This document shows, piece after piece, positions 7,045-11,742 of a stretch of 11,742 nt of DNA. Origin of the DNA: Pseudomonadota bacterium. GTDB taxonomy: Bacteria > Pseudomonadota > Alphaproteobacteria > Rickettsiales > SXRF01. The notes below the pieces were generated by a model that worked only from the letters and a program-made list of their open reading frames with translations, was not told where the DNA came from and did not search any database. The stretch's first letter is position 1. Every line of letters begins with the position of its first letter. A program made the translations under genes and the position numbers. The stretch is taken from contig JAGWLJ010000017.1 in NCBI GenBank assembly GCA_028873275.1, forward strand, positions 1-11,742, written 5' to 3'.

Positions 7045-8933
7045 TGCGGAACAAGCAGCTCCCCGGCCACCCGCCGCACCAGCAGCTGCGAGCCTTGCGG
7101 CGACAGGTGGTCGGCGTCGAACATCAGCGCGTGCGTGTCGCCGCCGTCGCCGCGGGTAAGGCAGCCCTCGGCATCGCACAGCGCATCGTAAGCGGAGATA
7201 TATTCCACGCCGGCACGGGCGGCGGCGGCGCGCAGGGCCTTGTCCTGCTGCGGCACGCGGTCGGCCAGGCCGAAGCGCAGGCGCTGCGGCGGCAGCTGGC
7301 GCGACGCCCAGTAGGCGCGGGCCATGCGCGGCAGCTGCAGTTTCCAGCGCGGCAGCGGCCCCATCAGCACAATGCGGCGGATGCCGATGCGCTTGAGTTC
7401 GCCGAGCGTGAACTGCAGATGCGCCAGCGTATCCGCATCGTCGTTCCACATGCCCTGCAGCAGCACGATGTCCGGATGCAATGTTTGAATCAGCGCGAAG
7501 CTGGCGTCGTTGAGCGACGGGCAGAAGCGGAATCCCGGGCTCTCAGTGCCCAGGAGCGGCGGGCAGCCGGCGGCGGTGAACTGCGCCAGGCCGAAATGCC
7601 GCTCCTGCTGCAATGCCTTCAGCCCCGGGTAGAGCGCGGCGGCATGCGAATCGCCCCACAGGAACACCATCGGCTGCCCGGCGTCGATGCAGGCGCTGCC
7701 CGCCGCGAATTTATTCTCATCGGCATAAAGATAGCACCGGTGCAGCCGCCAGTCCTGTTCCGGGTCGAAACTGGTCGAGGCGAACTGGCGCATCGGCTCC
7801 GGCAGGCGCGAAGCGAAACCGTCATGGCTCCACGTCTCCACGCCGGCAATGCACACCACCGCCATCGCCGCCAGCAGCCAGGCGGCCTTGCGGCGGGCCT
7901 GCCCGCCGAAGCGCAGCGGCCGCTCGACGAAGCGGTAAGTCAGCCAGGCCAGCGCCACGCTGAGCACCAGCGCCATCAGCCGGTATCTGGTGGGCGGCGA
8001 ATTGGAATGGAGGATGCGCAGGTAGGCCAGGAGCGGCCAGTGCCAGAGATAGAGCGGATAGCTGATCAGCCCCGTCCACACCATCGCCGGATGCGCCATC
8101 ACCCGGCAGTGCAGCCAGGTCGAAGGCCCGCTGGCGATCAGCAGGCACGCTCCCGCCACCGGCAGGACGGCCCACCAGCCGGGGAATTCCATCTGCTTGT
8201 TGAGCGCGAATACCGCCAGCAGGATCAGCGACAGCCCCGCACAGGCGGCGGCGGGACTATGGCGAAACGCCACGTTCCGCCGCGCTGCCCAGGCCAGCAT
8301 CCCGCCGGAAAGCAGCTCCCAGAAGCGCGTCGCCGGCCAGTAAAACGCAGTGGAGGCATGATCACCCACCAGATACACATTCGCTGCGAAGGATATTCCC
8401 ATCACCGCCAGGAGCACGGCCGGAATGGACATGCGCCACCGCCACGCCAGCGCCAGCAGCAGCGGCCAGACCAGGTAGAACTGCTCCTCGACGCCCAGCG
8501 ACCACAAATGCAGCAGCGGCTTCATCTCGGTGAAGGTGTCGAAATAGCCGGATTCCTGCCACAGCAGGATATTGGCGATGAACCCCGCCCCGCCGGCGAT
8601 ATGCTTGCCCAGCTGCGCGTATTCGTCGGGCAGCAGCACCTGCCAGCCCAGCGCGTAGCAGGCGGCGAGCACGGCGAGCAGCGCCGGGAACAGCCGCCGG
8701 ATGCGGCGCACGTAAAATTCTGTGAAGCGGAAGCCGCCCGCCGCCAGCTGGCCCAGCACGATGCCGGAAATCAGGTAGCCGGAGATAACGAAGAAGATAT
8801 CCACCCCGGCGAACCCGCCGCGCACCGCCTCGGGAAAGGCATGAAACGCCAGCACGGAGAGAATGGCGATCGCCCGCAGCCCGTCGATATCGGCGCGGTA
8901 ACCCGGATGCGAGGAGGAAGCGTCGGCGGTCAT
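7041..8933 (-). CDS. OafA-type membrane acyltransferase 3 with C-terminal SGNH domain
   Basis: This 630-aa protein is predicted to O-acetylate a surface polysaccharide or related glycan. It moves acyl groups across the inner membrane through its acyltransferase-3 domain and hands them to a periplasmic SGNH esterase-like domain. The N-terminal domain begins with GYRADIDGLRAIAILSVLAFHA (11-32, catalytic-type H31), then GVDIFFVISGYLIS (43-56) and RRIRRLFPA (76-84), and carries about ten membrane helices up to about residue 365. The C-terminal domain has FLWGDSHAAALYP (424-436) with nucleophile S429 in GDSH, and DADHLS (606-611) supplying the Asp/His pair (D607, H609). Both active sites look intact and the length is normal for the fused type. 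It is the first gene of a pair with the WbqC-family gene. No strong ribosome binding site precedes ATG 8933; an inverted repeat at 8939-8954 lies just upstream. Confidence 0.93.
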   Translation of the reverse strand: MTADASSSHPGYRADIDGLRAIAILSVLAFHAFPEAVRGGFAGVDIFFVISGYLISGIVLGQLAAGGFRFTEFYVRRIRRLFPALLAVLAACYALGWQVLLPDEYAQLGKHIAGGAGFIANILLWQESGYFDTFTEMKPLLHLWSLGVEEQFYLVWPLLLALAWRWRMSIPAVLLAVMGISFAANVYLVGDHASTAFYWPATRFWELLSGGMLAWAARRNVAFRHSPAAACAGLSLILLAVFALNKQMEFPGWWAVLPVAGACLLIASGPSTWLHCRVMAHPAMVWTGLISYPLYLWHWPLLAYLRILHSNSPPTRYRLMALVLSVALAWLTYRFVERPLRFGGQARRKAAWLLAAMAVVCIAGVETWSHDGFASRLPEPMRQFASTSFDPEQDWRLHRCYLYADENKFAAGSACIDAGQPMVFLWGDSHAAALYPGLKALQQERHFGLAQFTAAGCPPLLGTESPGFRFCPSLNDASFALIQTLHPDIVLLQGMWNDDADTLAHLQFTLGELKRIGIRRIVLMGPLPRWKLQLPRMARAYWASRQLPPQRLRFGLADRVPQQDKALRAAAARAGVEYISAYDALCDAEGCLTRGDGGDTHALMFDADHLSPQGSQLLVRRVAGELLVPQ

Positions 8934-8938
8934 GGCGT

Positions 8939-8954
8939 CGGTTATCGGTAACCG
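8939..8954. repeat. inverted repeat upstream of the acyltransferase start
   Basis: CGGTTA and TAACCG flank the 4-nt spacer TCGG, a perfect 6-bp repeat starting 5 nt before the acyltransferase ATG on the minus strand. It covers the region where a ribosome binding site would lie. It could be an operator or a small hairpin limiting translation; the length is modest and chance is possible. The rest of the 133-bp gap to the heat-shock gene shows no clear promoter. Confidence 0.3.
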
Positions 8955-9066
8955 TATATGCCTCGCGATTCAACTGATTATTCGCCGCATCGCGCATGGA
9001 GATTTTATCCGCGGAGGGCTAGGGTCTGGCCGTTCGTCACGATGCAGAGAAAGGAGCATTAGCTAT

Positions 9067-9768
9067 ATGGCAAAGAATCTCACCCGCTCGAACCGGTGGA
9101 ACTGGAACCGCGATGAAAACCGCTCCGGCTACAGCTCCGGCAATAACCTCCCCGCGGTGGCGGCTTTCGGCCCGTTCGCCCCGCTGTCGAGCTTCTTCCG
9201 CGACATGGACCGCCTGTTCGAAAACACGATCGGCAACCTGCCGCTGCCCACCCTGCAGAGCTTCCGGCCCAAGATCGACATCGCCGCCAGCGACGAGGAA
9301 TACACCCTGCGCGTCGAGGCGCCCGGCATGGCGGAGGATGACATTCAGCTCAGCGTATCGCAGGACGGCATGCTGACCATCCGCGGCGAAAAAAAACAGC
9401 AGCGCGAGGAAGGCGAAGGCAAGGACTTCCAGCGCGTCGAATCCTCCTATGGGTTTTTCCAGCGCACGCTGGCCCTGCCGGAGGACGTCGACTGCGACAA
9501 TATAGAGGCAAGCTGCGAAAACGGCATCGTTACCATCACCCTGCCGCGCCTCGAAGAGGAAGAGCAGACGCGCCAGATCGAGATCCAGTCGGGCGGCGGC
9601 CAGAGCCAGCAGCAGCGTCGCGGCGGGCAGCAGCGCAGCCAGGGACAGGAATCGCAGCAATCGCAGCGGCAGCAGGGCGGCAGCTATCAGGGCAGCGGCA
9701 GGCCGCCGGAAAGCCGCGGCGTGCAATCGCAGCAGGGTAGCCGCGCTTCCTCGGGCCGCCGCACGTGA
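9067..9768 (+). CDS. small heat-shock protein (Hsp20/alpha-crystallin family) with long Q/S/G/R tail
   Basis: This is an ATP-independent holdase chaperone that binds unfolding proteins in the cytosol. The 233-aa product has an N-terminal arm with SSFFRDMDRLFE (41-52), then the alpha-crystallin domain at about 67-162. This includes FRPKIDIAASDEEYTLRVEAPGM (67-88), LTIRGEKK (103-110), and the signature ENGIVTITLPR (151-161). The IEI at 171-173 is the I-x-I motif that docks into neighbouring subunits. The usual family length is about 140-170 aa. Here a further 59 residues (175-233) contain by count 17 Gln, 12 Ser, 13 Gly and 9 Arg and are probably disordered. ATG 9067 is chosen because AAGGAG lies 10 nt upstream; the frame is open further upstream but that part is non-coding in character. 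I could not recognise an RpoH promoter or ROSE thermometer in the leader. Confidence 0.93.
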   Translation: MAKNLTRSNRWNWNRDENRSGYSSGNNLPAVAAFGPFAPLSSFFRDMDRLFENTIGNLPLPTLQSFRPKIDIAASDEEYTLRVEAPGMAEDDIQLSVSQDGMLTIRGEKKQQREEGEGKDFQRVESSYGFFQRTLALPEDVDCDNIEASCENGIVTITLPRLEEEEQTRQIEIQSGGGQSQQQRRGGQQRSQGQESQQSQRQQGGSYQGSGRPPESRGVQSQQGSRASSGRRT

Positions 9769-9770
9769 TC

Positions 9771-9938
9771 ATGGCCGGGAAACGCGCGCAGCCGCCGGAG
9801 CGCAGGCGCCATAAATCGCCCTCGCCGCCGGTCGATCAGGAACCTCCCACGCCGGAGTGGGAGGATTCCATGATCAAAACGCCGGAGGAAACGCGCAAGG
9901 CCATGCTGATCAGAAAGATCAGGGAGATGGGCTACTGA
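9771..9938 (+). CDS. small hypothetical protein, 55 aa, downstream of hsp20
   Basis: A 55-codon ORF begins 2 nt after the heat-shock protein stop (TGATCATG) and ends at TGA 9936-9938. The first 32 residues are rich in Pro, Arg and Glu (for example QPPERRRHKSPSPP), while the last 22, starting MIKTPEETRKAM, look like a charged helix ending in REMGY. No ribosome binding site is visible, so it would depend on coupling to the upstream gene. A start at the internal ATG (residue 34) is also possible. Its 3' end overlaps the facing DUF72 gene by 7 bp and its middle contains a perfect 8-bp stem-loop. I do not recognise a family. It may be a real small gene or the 3' untranslated region of hsp20. Confidence 0.5.
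   Translation: MAGKRAQPPERRRHKSPSPPVDQEPPTPEWEDSMIKTPEETRKAMLIRKIREMGY
9843..9864. repeat. perfect 8-bp stem-loop inside the 55-codon ORF
   Basis: CCTCCCAC and GTGGGAGG flank the 6-nt loop GCCGGA. The stem is perfect and GC-rich. No T-tract follows on either strand, so it does not look like a standard intrinsic terminator. It may stabilise the 3' end of the hsp20 transcript or pause transcription ahead of the convergent DUF72 gene. Confidence 0.5.
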
Positions 9939-10654
9939 ACCATCTCCTTCAGCGCCATGGCGTTCTCCACCGCGAATAATTTCTCATCGGTGTTATCGAA
10001 GAAGATATAGACGTCCCTGTCCTGCGCGGCTAGCCAGTCACGCCACTCGCGCAGCTGGCGGTCGGTATAATTACCTTTGTAGCCTTCCTTGCGCCCATGC
10101 AGCCGGACATAGATGAAATCGGCGGTGACGACGCGCGGCGAGCGCAGCTCGCCCTTCTCGAACAGGCAGAAAGCGACGTTGCGGCGGTGAAGCCGGTCGT
10201 AGATTTCCTGGCAGTGCCAGTCGGGGTCGCGGAACTCGATGGCGTAGCGCCGCGTCGGCGGCAGCACCTCAAGAAAGGCGTCAAGCCGCTCCGCATCTTT
10301 CGGGAAGCGCGGCGGCAGCTGGAACACGATGGGGCCGCCTTTTTTCTGCGCCGAGAGTATATCCATCATTTTTGGCACGCTGCGCTCCGGCTCCTTTAAC
10401 CGCTTGGTATGGGTGATGAAGCGCGATCCCTTGACGGCGAAGACGAACCGGCGCGGCACGACTGCCTCCCAGCGAAGCAGCTGCTCGCGGCTGGTCAGGT
10501 GATAGAAAGTGGTGTTGATCTCAACGGCGTCGAGATGCTGCGCGTAAAATCCCAGGCGCTCCGTAGCGACAATTTTTTCAGGATAGAACGTGCCTTCCCA
10601 TGCTTTGTATCCCCATCCCGACGTGCCGACATGCCACTGCAAGGAGACGCTCAA
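9932..10654 (-). CDS. DUF72 (YecE-like) TIM-barrel-type protein
   Basis: This 240-aa protein carries the whole set of DUF72 signatures: HVGTSGWGYKAWEGTFYP (8-25), VEINTTFYHL (44-53), RFVFAVKGSRFITH (69-82), GPIVFQLPPRF (107-117), YAIEFRDPDW (137-146), FIYVRLHGRKEGYKGNYT (180-197) and DVYIFFDNT (214-222). Length is normal for the family. The family is predicted to be a TIM barrel; its reaction is not established to my knowledge. The start appears to be TTG at 10654, which overlaps the stop of a 51-aa upstream ORF as TTGA, consistent with translational coupling. There is no in-frame ATG near the conserved N-terminus; TTG at 10642 is the alternative. It therefore probably belongs to an operon with the small ORF. 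Confidence 0.92.
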   Translation of the reverse strand: MSVSLQWHVGTSGWGYKAWEGTFYPEKIVATERLGFYAQHLDAVEINTTFYHLTSREQLLRWEAVVPRRFVFAVKGSRFITHTKRLKEPERSVPKMMDILSAQKKGGPIVFQLPPRFPKDAERLDAFLEVLPPTRRYAIEFRDPDWHCQEIYDRLHRRNVAFCLFEKGELRSPRVVTADFIYVRLHGRKEGYKGNYTDRQLREWRDWLAAQDRDVYIFFDNTDEKLFAVENAMALKEMVQ

Positions 10655-10806
10655 TCGGCGGTGGCGCTGTATTGCGGAATATGGGGAGGCTCGTCGTCAG
10701 GGGGAGGCACTTCGGTATCGTCATGCCTGTCGGATACCGGCGTGTGCTCCGTCTCTCCCGGATCATCAATGGGGGTGGAATCAGGCGCCGGCTGGCGGGA
10801 TGACAT
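10651..10806 (-). CDS. small acidic, proline-rich hypothetical protein, 51 aa
   Basis: ATG 10806 is preceded by AAAGGG with a 6-nt spacer, one of the better ribosome binding sites in the window. The ORF ends at TGA 10651-10653, which overlaps the DUF72 start codon as TTGA. The product has by count 11 Pro, 9 Asp and 4 Glu against 2 Arg and no Lys, beginning MSSRQPAPDSTPIDD and ending IPQYSATAD. It is presumably disordered and strongly negative. It has no signal peptide or membrane segment and I recognise no family. The tight coupling suggests it is translated and may help set DUF72 expression or act with it. It could also be only a leader ORF. Confidence 0.6.
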   Translation of the reverse strand: MSSRQPAPDSTPIDDPGETEHTPVSDRHDDTEVPPPDDEPPHIPQYSATAD

Positions 10807-10825
10807 GAAACGCCCTTTCAAAAGC

Positions 10826-10868
10826 GGCCAGAGGAAGATTCATTCCGAAGAATGAAGATCCTCTGGCC
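10826..10868 (-). terminator. strong stem-loop with CGAA loop between the exported-protein gene and the 51-aa ORF
   Basis: GGCCAGAGGA (10826-10835) pairs with TCCTCTGGCC (10859-10868), and TTCATTC (10839-10845) pairs with GAATGAA (10850-10856). The arms are separated by a small internal loop (AGA/GA) and closed by the 4-nt loop CGAA. On the minus strand it is followed by GCTTTTG, only four Ts, so termination would be weak. It sits 8 nt upstream of the 51-aa ORF ribosome binding site. It could be a terminator for the upstream gene, or a leader or RNA-stability structure for the small ORF/DUF72 transcript. Confidence 0.45.
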
Positions 10869-10869
10869 T

Positions 10870-10897
10870 TGCAATCTGGAGGTTAATCCCGATTGCA
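10870..10897. repeat. second stem-loop adjoining the strong hairpin
   Basis: TGCAATC (10870-10876) pairs with GATTGCA (10891-10897). After a single T/C mismatch, GGA (10878-10880) pairs with TCC (10887-10889), leaving loop GGTTAA. It lies one base from the 10826-10868 hairpin, so the two form a tandem structure in the 157-bp gap between coding regions. The rest of this gap (10898-10963) has no promoter I can defend. Confidence 0.45.
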
Positions 10898-10963
10898 GGT
10901 TCAGTATGCCTGAGGCCGTATAAAGGAAAAAGGACGACCTCGGCCGCGGGTTATAAAATCTGC

Positions 10964-11248
10964 CTACTGGCGCATATTGCCGTTGGCATAGGCGGTATCG
11001 GTGGTGTTGCCGCGGGTGTCGCTGGTGTGGCGATTGGCGCGGTCGCGCGTGCAATCAAGGTTGGCGGCGATGCCGGTGCTGCCGTGCACGCAGTCGCTGA
11101 CGGTGTTGCTGAAATAGGCCGGGTCGCGCTGGTAATTGCTGTAGGCGTCGCCGCGGCTTCCCGAATCATCCCCGGTATAGGCCAACGCGGCGCTGCCGCT
11201 GGCCAGCACCAGCGCCAGCGCGAGAGAATAGGCGTTCACGAGAGTCAT
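10964..11248 (-). CDS. small putative exported protein, 94 aa
   Basis: ATG 11248 is preceded by AGGAGG at 5-nt spacing, a near-consensus ribosome binding site. Residues 1-23 form a hydrophobic segment ending SAALA before YTGDD, which looks like a signal peptide cleaved after A23. The N-region lacks the usual Lys/Arg, which weakens this. The mature 71 residues are hydrophilic, rich in Asp, Ser, Thr, Asn and Arg, with two cysteines (C53, C66) that could form a disulfide in the periplasm. No known domain is recognised. Downstream lie the tandem hairpins and the 51-aa ORF on the same strand. A 14-nt near-palindrome centred on GGTTTAAACC lies just upstream of the ribosome binding site. Confidence 0.7.
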   Translation of the reverse strand: MTLVNAYSLALALVLASGSAALAYTGDDSGSRGDAYSNYQRDPAYFSNTVSDCVHGSTGIAANLDCTRDRANRHTSDTRGNTTDTAYANGNMRQ

Positions 11249-11265
11249 ACATGCCTCCTTTGCTC

Positions 11266-11279
11266 AGGGTTTAAACCTT
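11266..11279. promoter_or_regulatory. near-palindrome upstream of the exported-protein gene
   Basis: AGGGTTTAAACCTT contains the perfect 10-nt palindrome GGTTTAAACC (11268-11277), with an outer A-T pair and one G-T position. It lies about 10 nt upstream of the ribosome binding site of the 94-aa gene, where an operator could sit. A second small inverted repeat, GGAGA/TCTCC with loop ATAAAA (11296-11311), lies further upstream. No clear -35/-10 pair was found. The 115-bp gap to the next gene holds nothing else I can support. Confidence 0.25.
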
Positions 11280-11363
11280 CCAAGCATAGAAGCGCGGAGA
11301 ATAAAATCTCCACAGCGAAACATTACTATGGAAACAGGCGCCGGACGCCCGCCCGGATGGCGA

Positions 11364-11591
11364 TCAGACCAGCCCGACGACGACGTCCGTGCGGATGATG
11401 CGGGCGATTCTTTCCAGCTCGTCGGCAATGCGCAGCAGCGACGAGGAATCCGGCTTGATGTCGTTGACGGTGAACATCAGATTATCCGGATACAGCGTGA
11501 CATCGACGCTGTAGGAGACCGGCTGGTCGGCCATGACGGGGATGGGTTTAAGAGCGGAAGCGTGGGATTGGAAAGAGATGATGTCGGCCAT
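11364..11591 (-). CDS. hypothetical protein, 75 aa
   Basis: ATG 11591 is preceded by AAAGGA about 3 nt upstream, a good site at slightly short spacing, and a plausible promoter lies upstream. The protein starts MADIISFQSHASAL, has a central stretch that looks like two beta strands (SYSVDVTLY, NLMFTVNDI), and ends in a charged amphipathic helix (SSLLRIADELERIARIIR) followed by TDVVVGLV. It has no signal peptide or membrane segment. I do not recognise a family. Base composition is like that of neighbouring genes and antisense frames are less protein-like, so I regard it as a probable gene. Confidence 0.65.
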   Translation of the reverse strand: MADIISFQSHASALKPIPVMADQPVSYSVDVTLYPDNLMFTVNDIKPDSSSLLRIADELERIARIIRTDVVVGLV

Positions 11592-11639
11592 AAATCCTTT
11601 ATCAGGGTTAGGGTGCGTAAAATAAAAAACCTATAAACG

Positions 11640-11668
11640 ACGATAGCGCAAATCCGCTCGCGTTTCAA
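11640..11668 (-). promoter_or_regulatory. putative sigma-70-like promoter of the 75-aa gene
   Basis: On the minus strand TTGAAA (11668-11663, 5 of 6 match to TTGACA) and TATCGT (11645-11640, 4 of 6 match to TATAAT) are separated by exactly 17 nt. Transcription would start near 11633, giving an untranslated leader of about 40 nt with a good ribosome binding site before ATG 11591. This is the best -35/-10 pair I found, but it is judged by eye. Confidence 0.4.
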
Positions 11669-11678
11669 CCGTCCGCTG

Positions 11679-11700
11679 ACGCTTAAGCGTGATTTTTTTT
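11679..11700 (+). terminator. palindrome followed by an eight-T run
   Basis: ACGCTTAAGCGT (11679-11690) is followed by GA and then T8 (11693-11700) on the plus strand. The hairpin would have only a 4-bp stem with a TTAA loop, so it is weak, and no plus-strand gene lies directly upstream. It may terminate antisense or read-through transcription, or belong to the 3' end of a gene beyond the window. The remaining 11701-11742 is too short to interpret. Confidence 0.22.
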
Positions 11701-11742
11701 GAAGGGATAGCAGTATTCGGCGCTGGGAAAGGTGCGGTTTTG

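Noticed and set aside
6085..7191. Plus-strand open frame covering the WbqC-family gene
   Set aside because: Composition is antisense-like, it overlaps the C-terminus of the flavoprotein in another frame, and the minus strand gives a clear WbqC-family protein.
7045..7449. N-terminal extension of the WbqC-family gene
   Set aside because: The extra 135 residues are low-complexity Arg/Ala-rich, overlap the acyltransferase in another frame, and the family signature begins only after ATG 7044 or 7023.
7044..8951. 635-codon plus-strand frame opposite the acyltransferase
   Set aside because: It matches no family and is Arg/Gln/His/Ala-rich; the minus strand encodes a complete acyltransferase-3/SGNH protein with both active sites.
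8932..9066. N-terminal extension of the heat-shock protein from 8932
   Set aside because: A good AAGGAG site precedes ATG 9067, and the upstream frame would overlap the divergent acyltransferase start and has no family match.
8934..9066. RpoH promoter or ROSE-type RNA thermometer for hsp20
   Set aside because: I found no CTTG/CCCCAT-like pair and no anti-Shine-Dalgarno stretch pairing with AAGGAG; the partial repeat CGCGAT/ATCGCG (19-nt loop) is too far from the ribosome binding site to claim.
10590..10855. Plus-strand open frames between the DUF72 gene and the hairpins
   Set aside because: They overlap the DUF72 start and the 51-aa ORF on the other strand, lack ribosome binding sites and have no coherent sequence features.
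11683..11742. C-terminal end of a minus-strand gene entering from the right edge (QNRTFPSAEYCYPFKKNHA then stop)
   Set aside because: It is protein-like, but only 19 codons are visible, other frames are also open here and no family can be recognised.

Overview
The window is a compact, GC-rich (roughly 60% by eye) piece of a Gram-negative chromosome. A wecE homologue, polyprenyl-phosphate glycosyltransferase, WbqC-family protein and OafA-type acyltransferase point to lipopolysaccharide or another surface glycan. Codon use and overall composition suggest a proteobacterium, possibly an alphaproteobacterium, but no rRNA or other marker in the window fixes this. I see no tRNA, rRNA, CRISPR array, insertion sequence or phage gene.

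Region 1 (3-8933) is a surface-glycan locus with genes on both strands. It opens with the C-terminal part of a multi-membrane protein resembling the YfhO/GT-C type. Facing it is a tight three-gene minus-strand operon, in transcription order: GT2 polyprenyl-phosphate glycosyltransferase (4072-3155), class I methyltransferase (3151-2294) and WecE-type dTDP-4-keto-6-deoxyhexose aminotransferase (2301-1141). A plus-strand pair diverges from it: a TylF-like methyltransferase (4154-4930) and a DAO-type flavoprotein oxidoreductase (4941-6329). A second minus-strand pair follows, in transcription order an OafA/SGNH acyltransferase (8933-7041) and a WbqC-family protein (7044-6319). A plausible reading is that a 4-amino-4,6-dideoxy sugar is made on dTDP (WecE), may be methylated or acylated, is loaded on a polyprenyl phosphate (GT2), and is transferred outside the cytoplasm by a GT-C enzyme. 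The pathway is inferred; only the individual families are well supported.

Region 2 (9067-11742) is unrelated. A small heat-shock protein with a long Q/S/G/R-rich tail is followed after 2 nt by a 55-codon ORF. Converging on these is a DUF72/YecE-family gene whose TTG start overlaps, as TTGA, the stop of an unannotated-looking 51-aa acidic, proline-rich ORF with a good ribosome binding site. Two strong stem-loops precede that small ORF. Further right, also on the minus strand, are a 94-aa putative exported protein and a 75-aa hypothetical protein with a plausible sigma-70-like promoter.

All three tail-to-tail gene junctions overlap (26, 11 and 7 bp), so convergent transcripts have antisense 3' ends. 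The least expected elements are the two small ORFs, the tandem hairpins, the heat-shock protein tail, and the TylF-like protein that appears to lack the family's metal-binding acidic residues.
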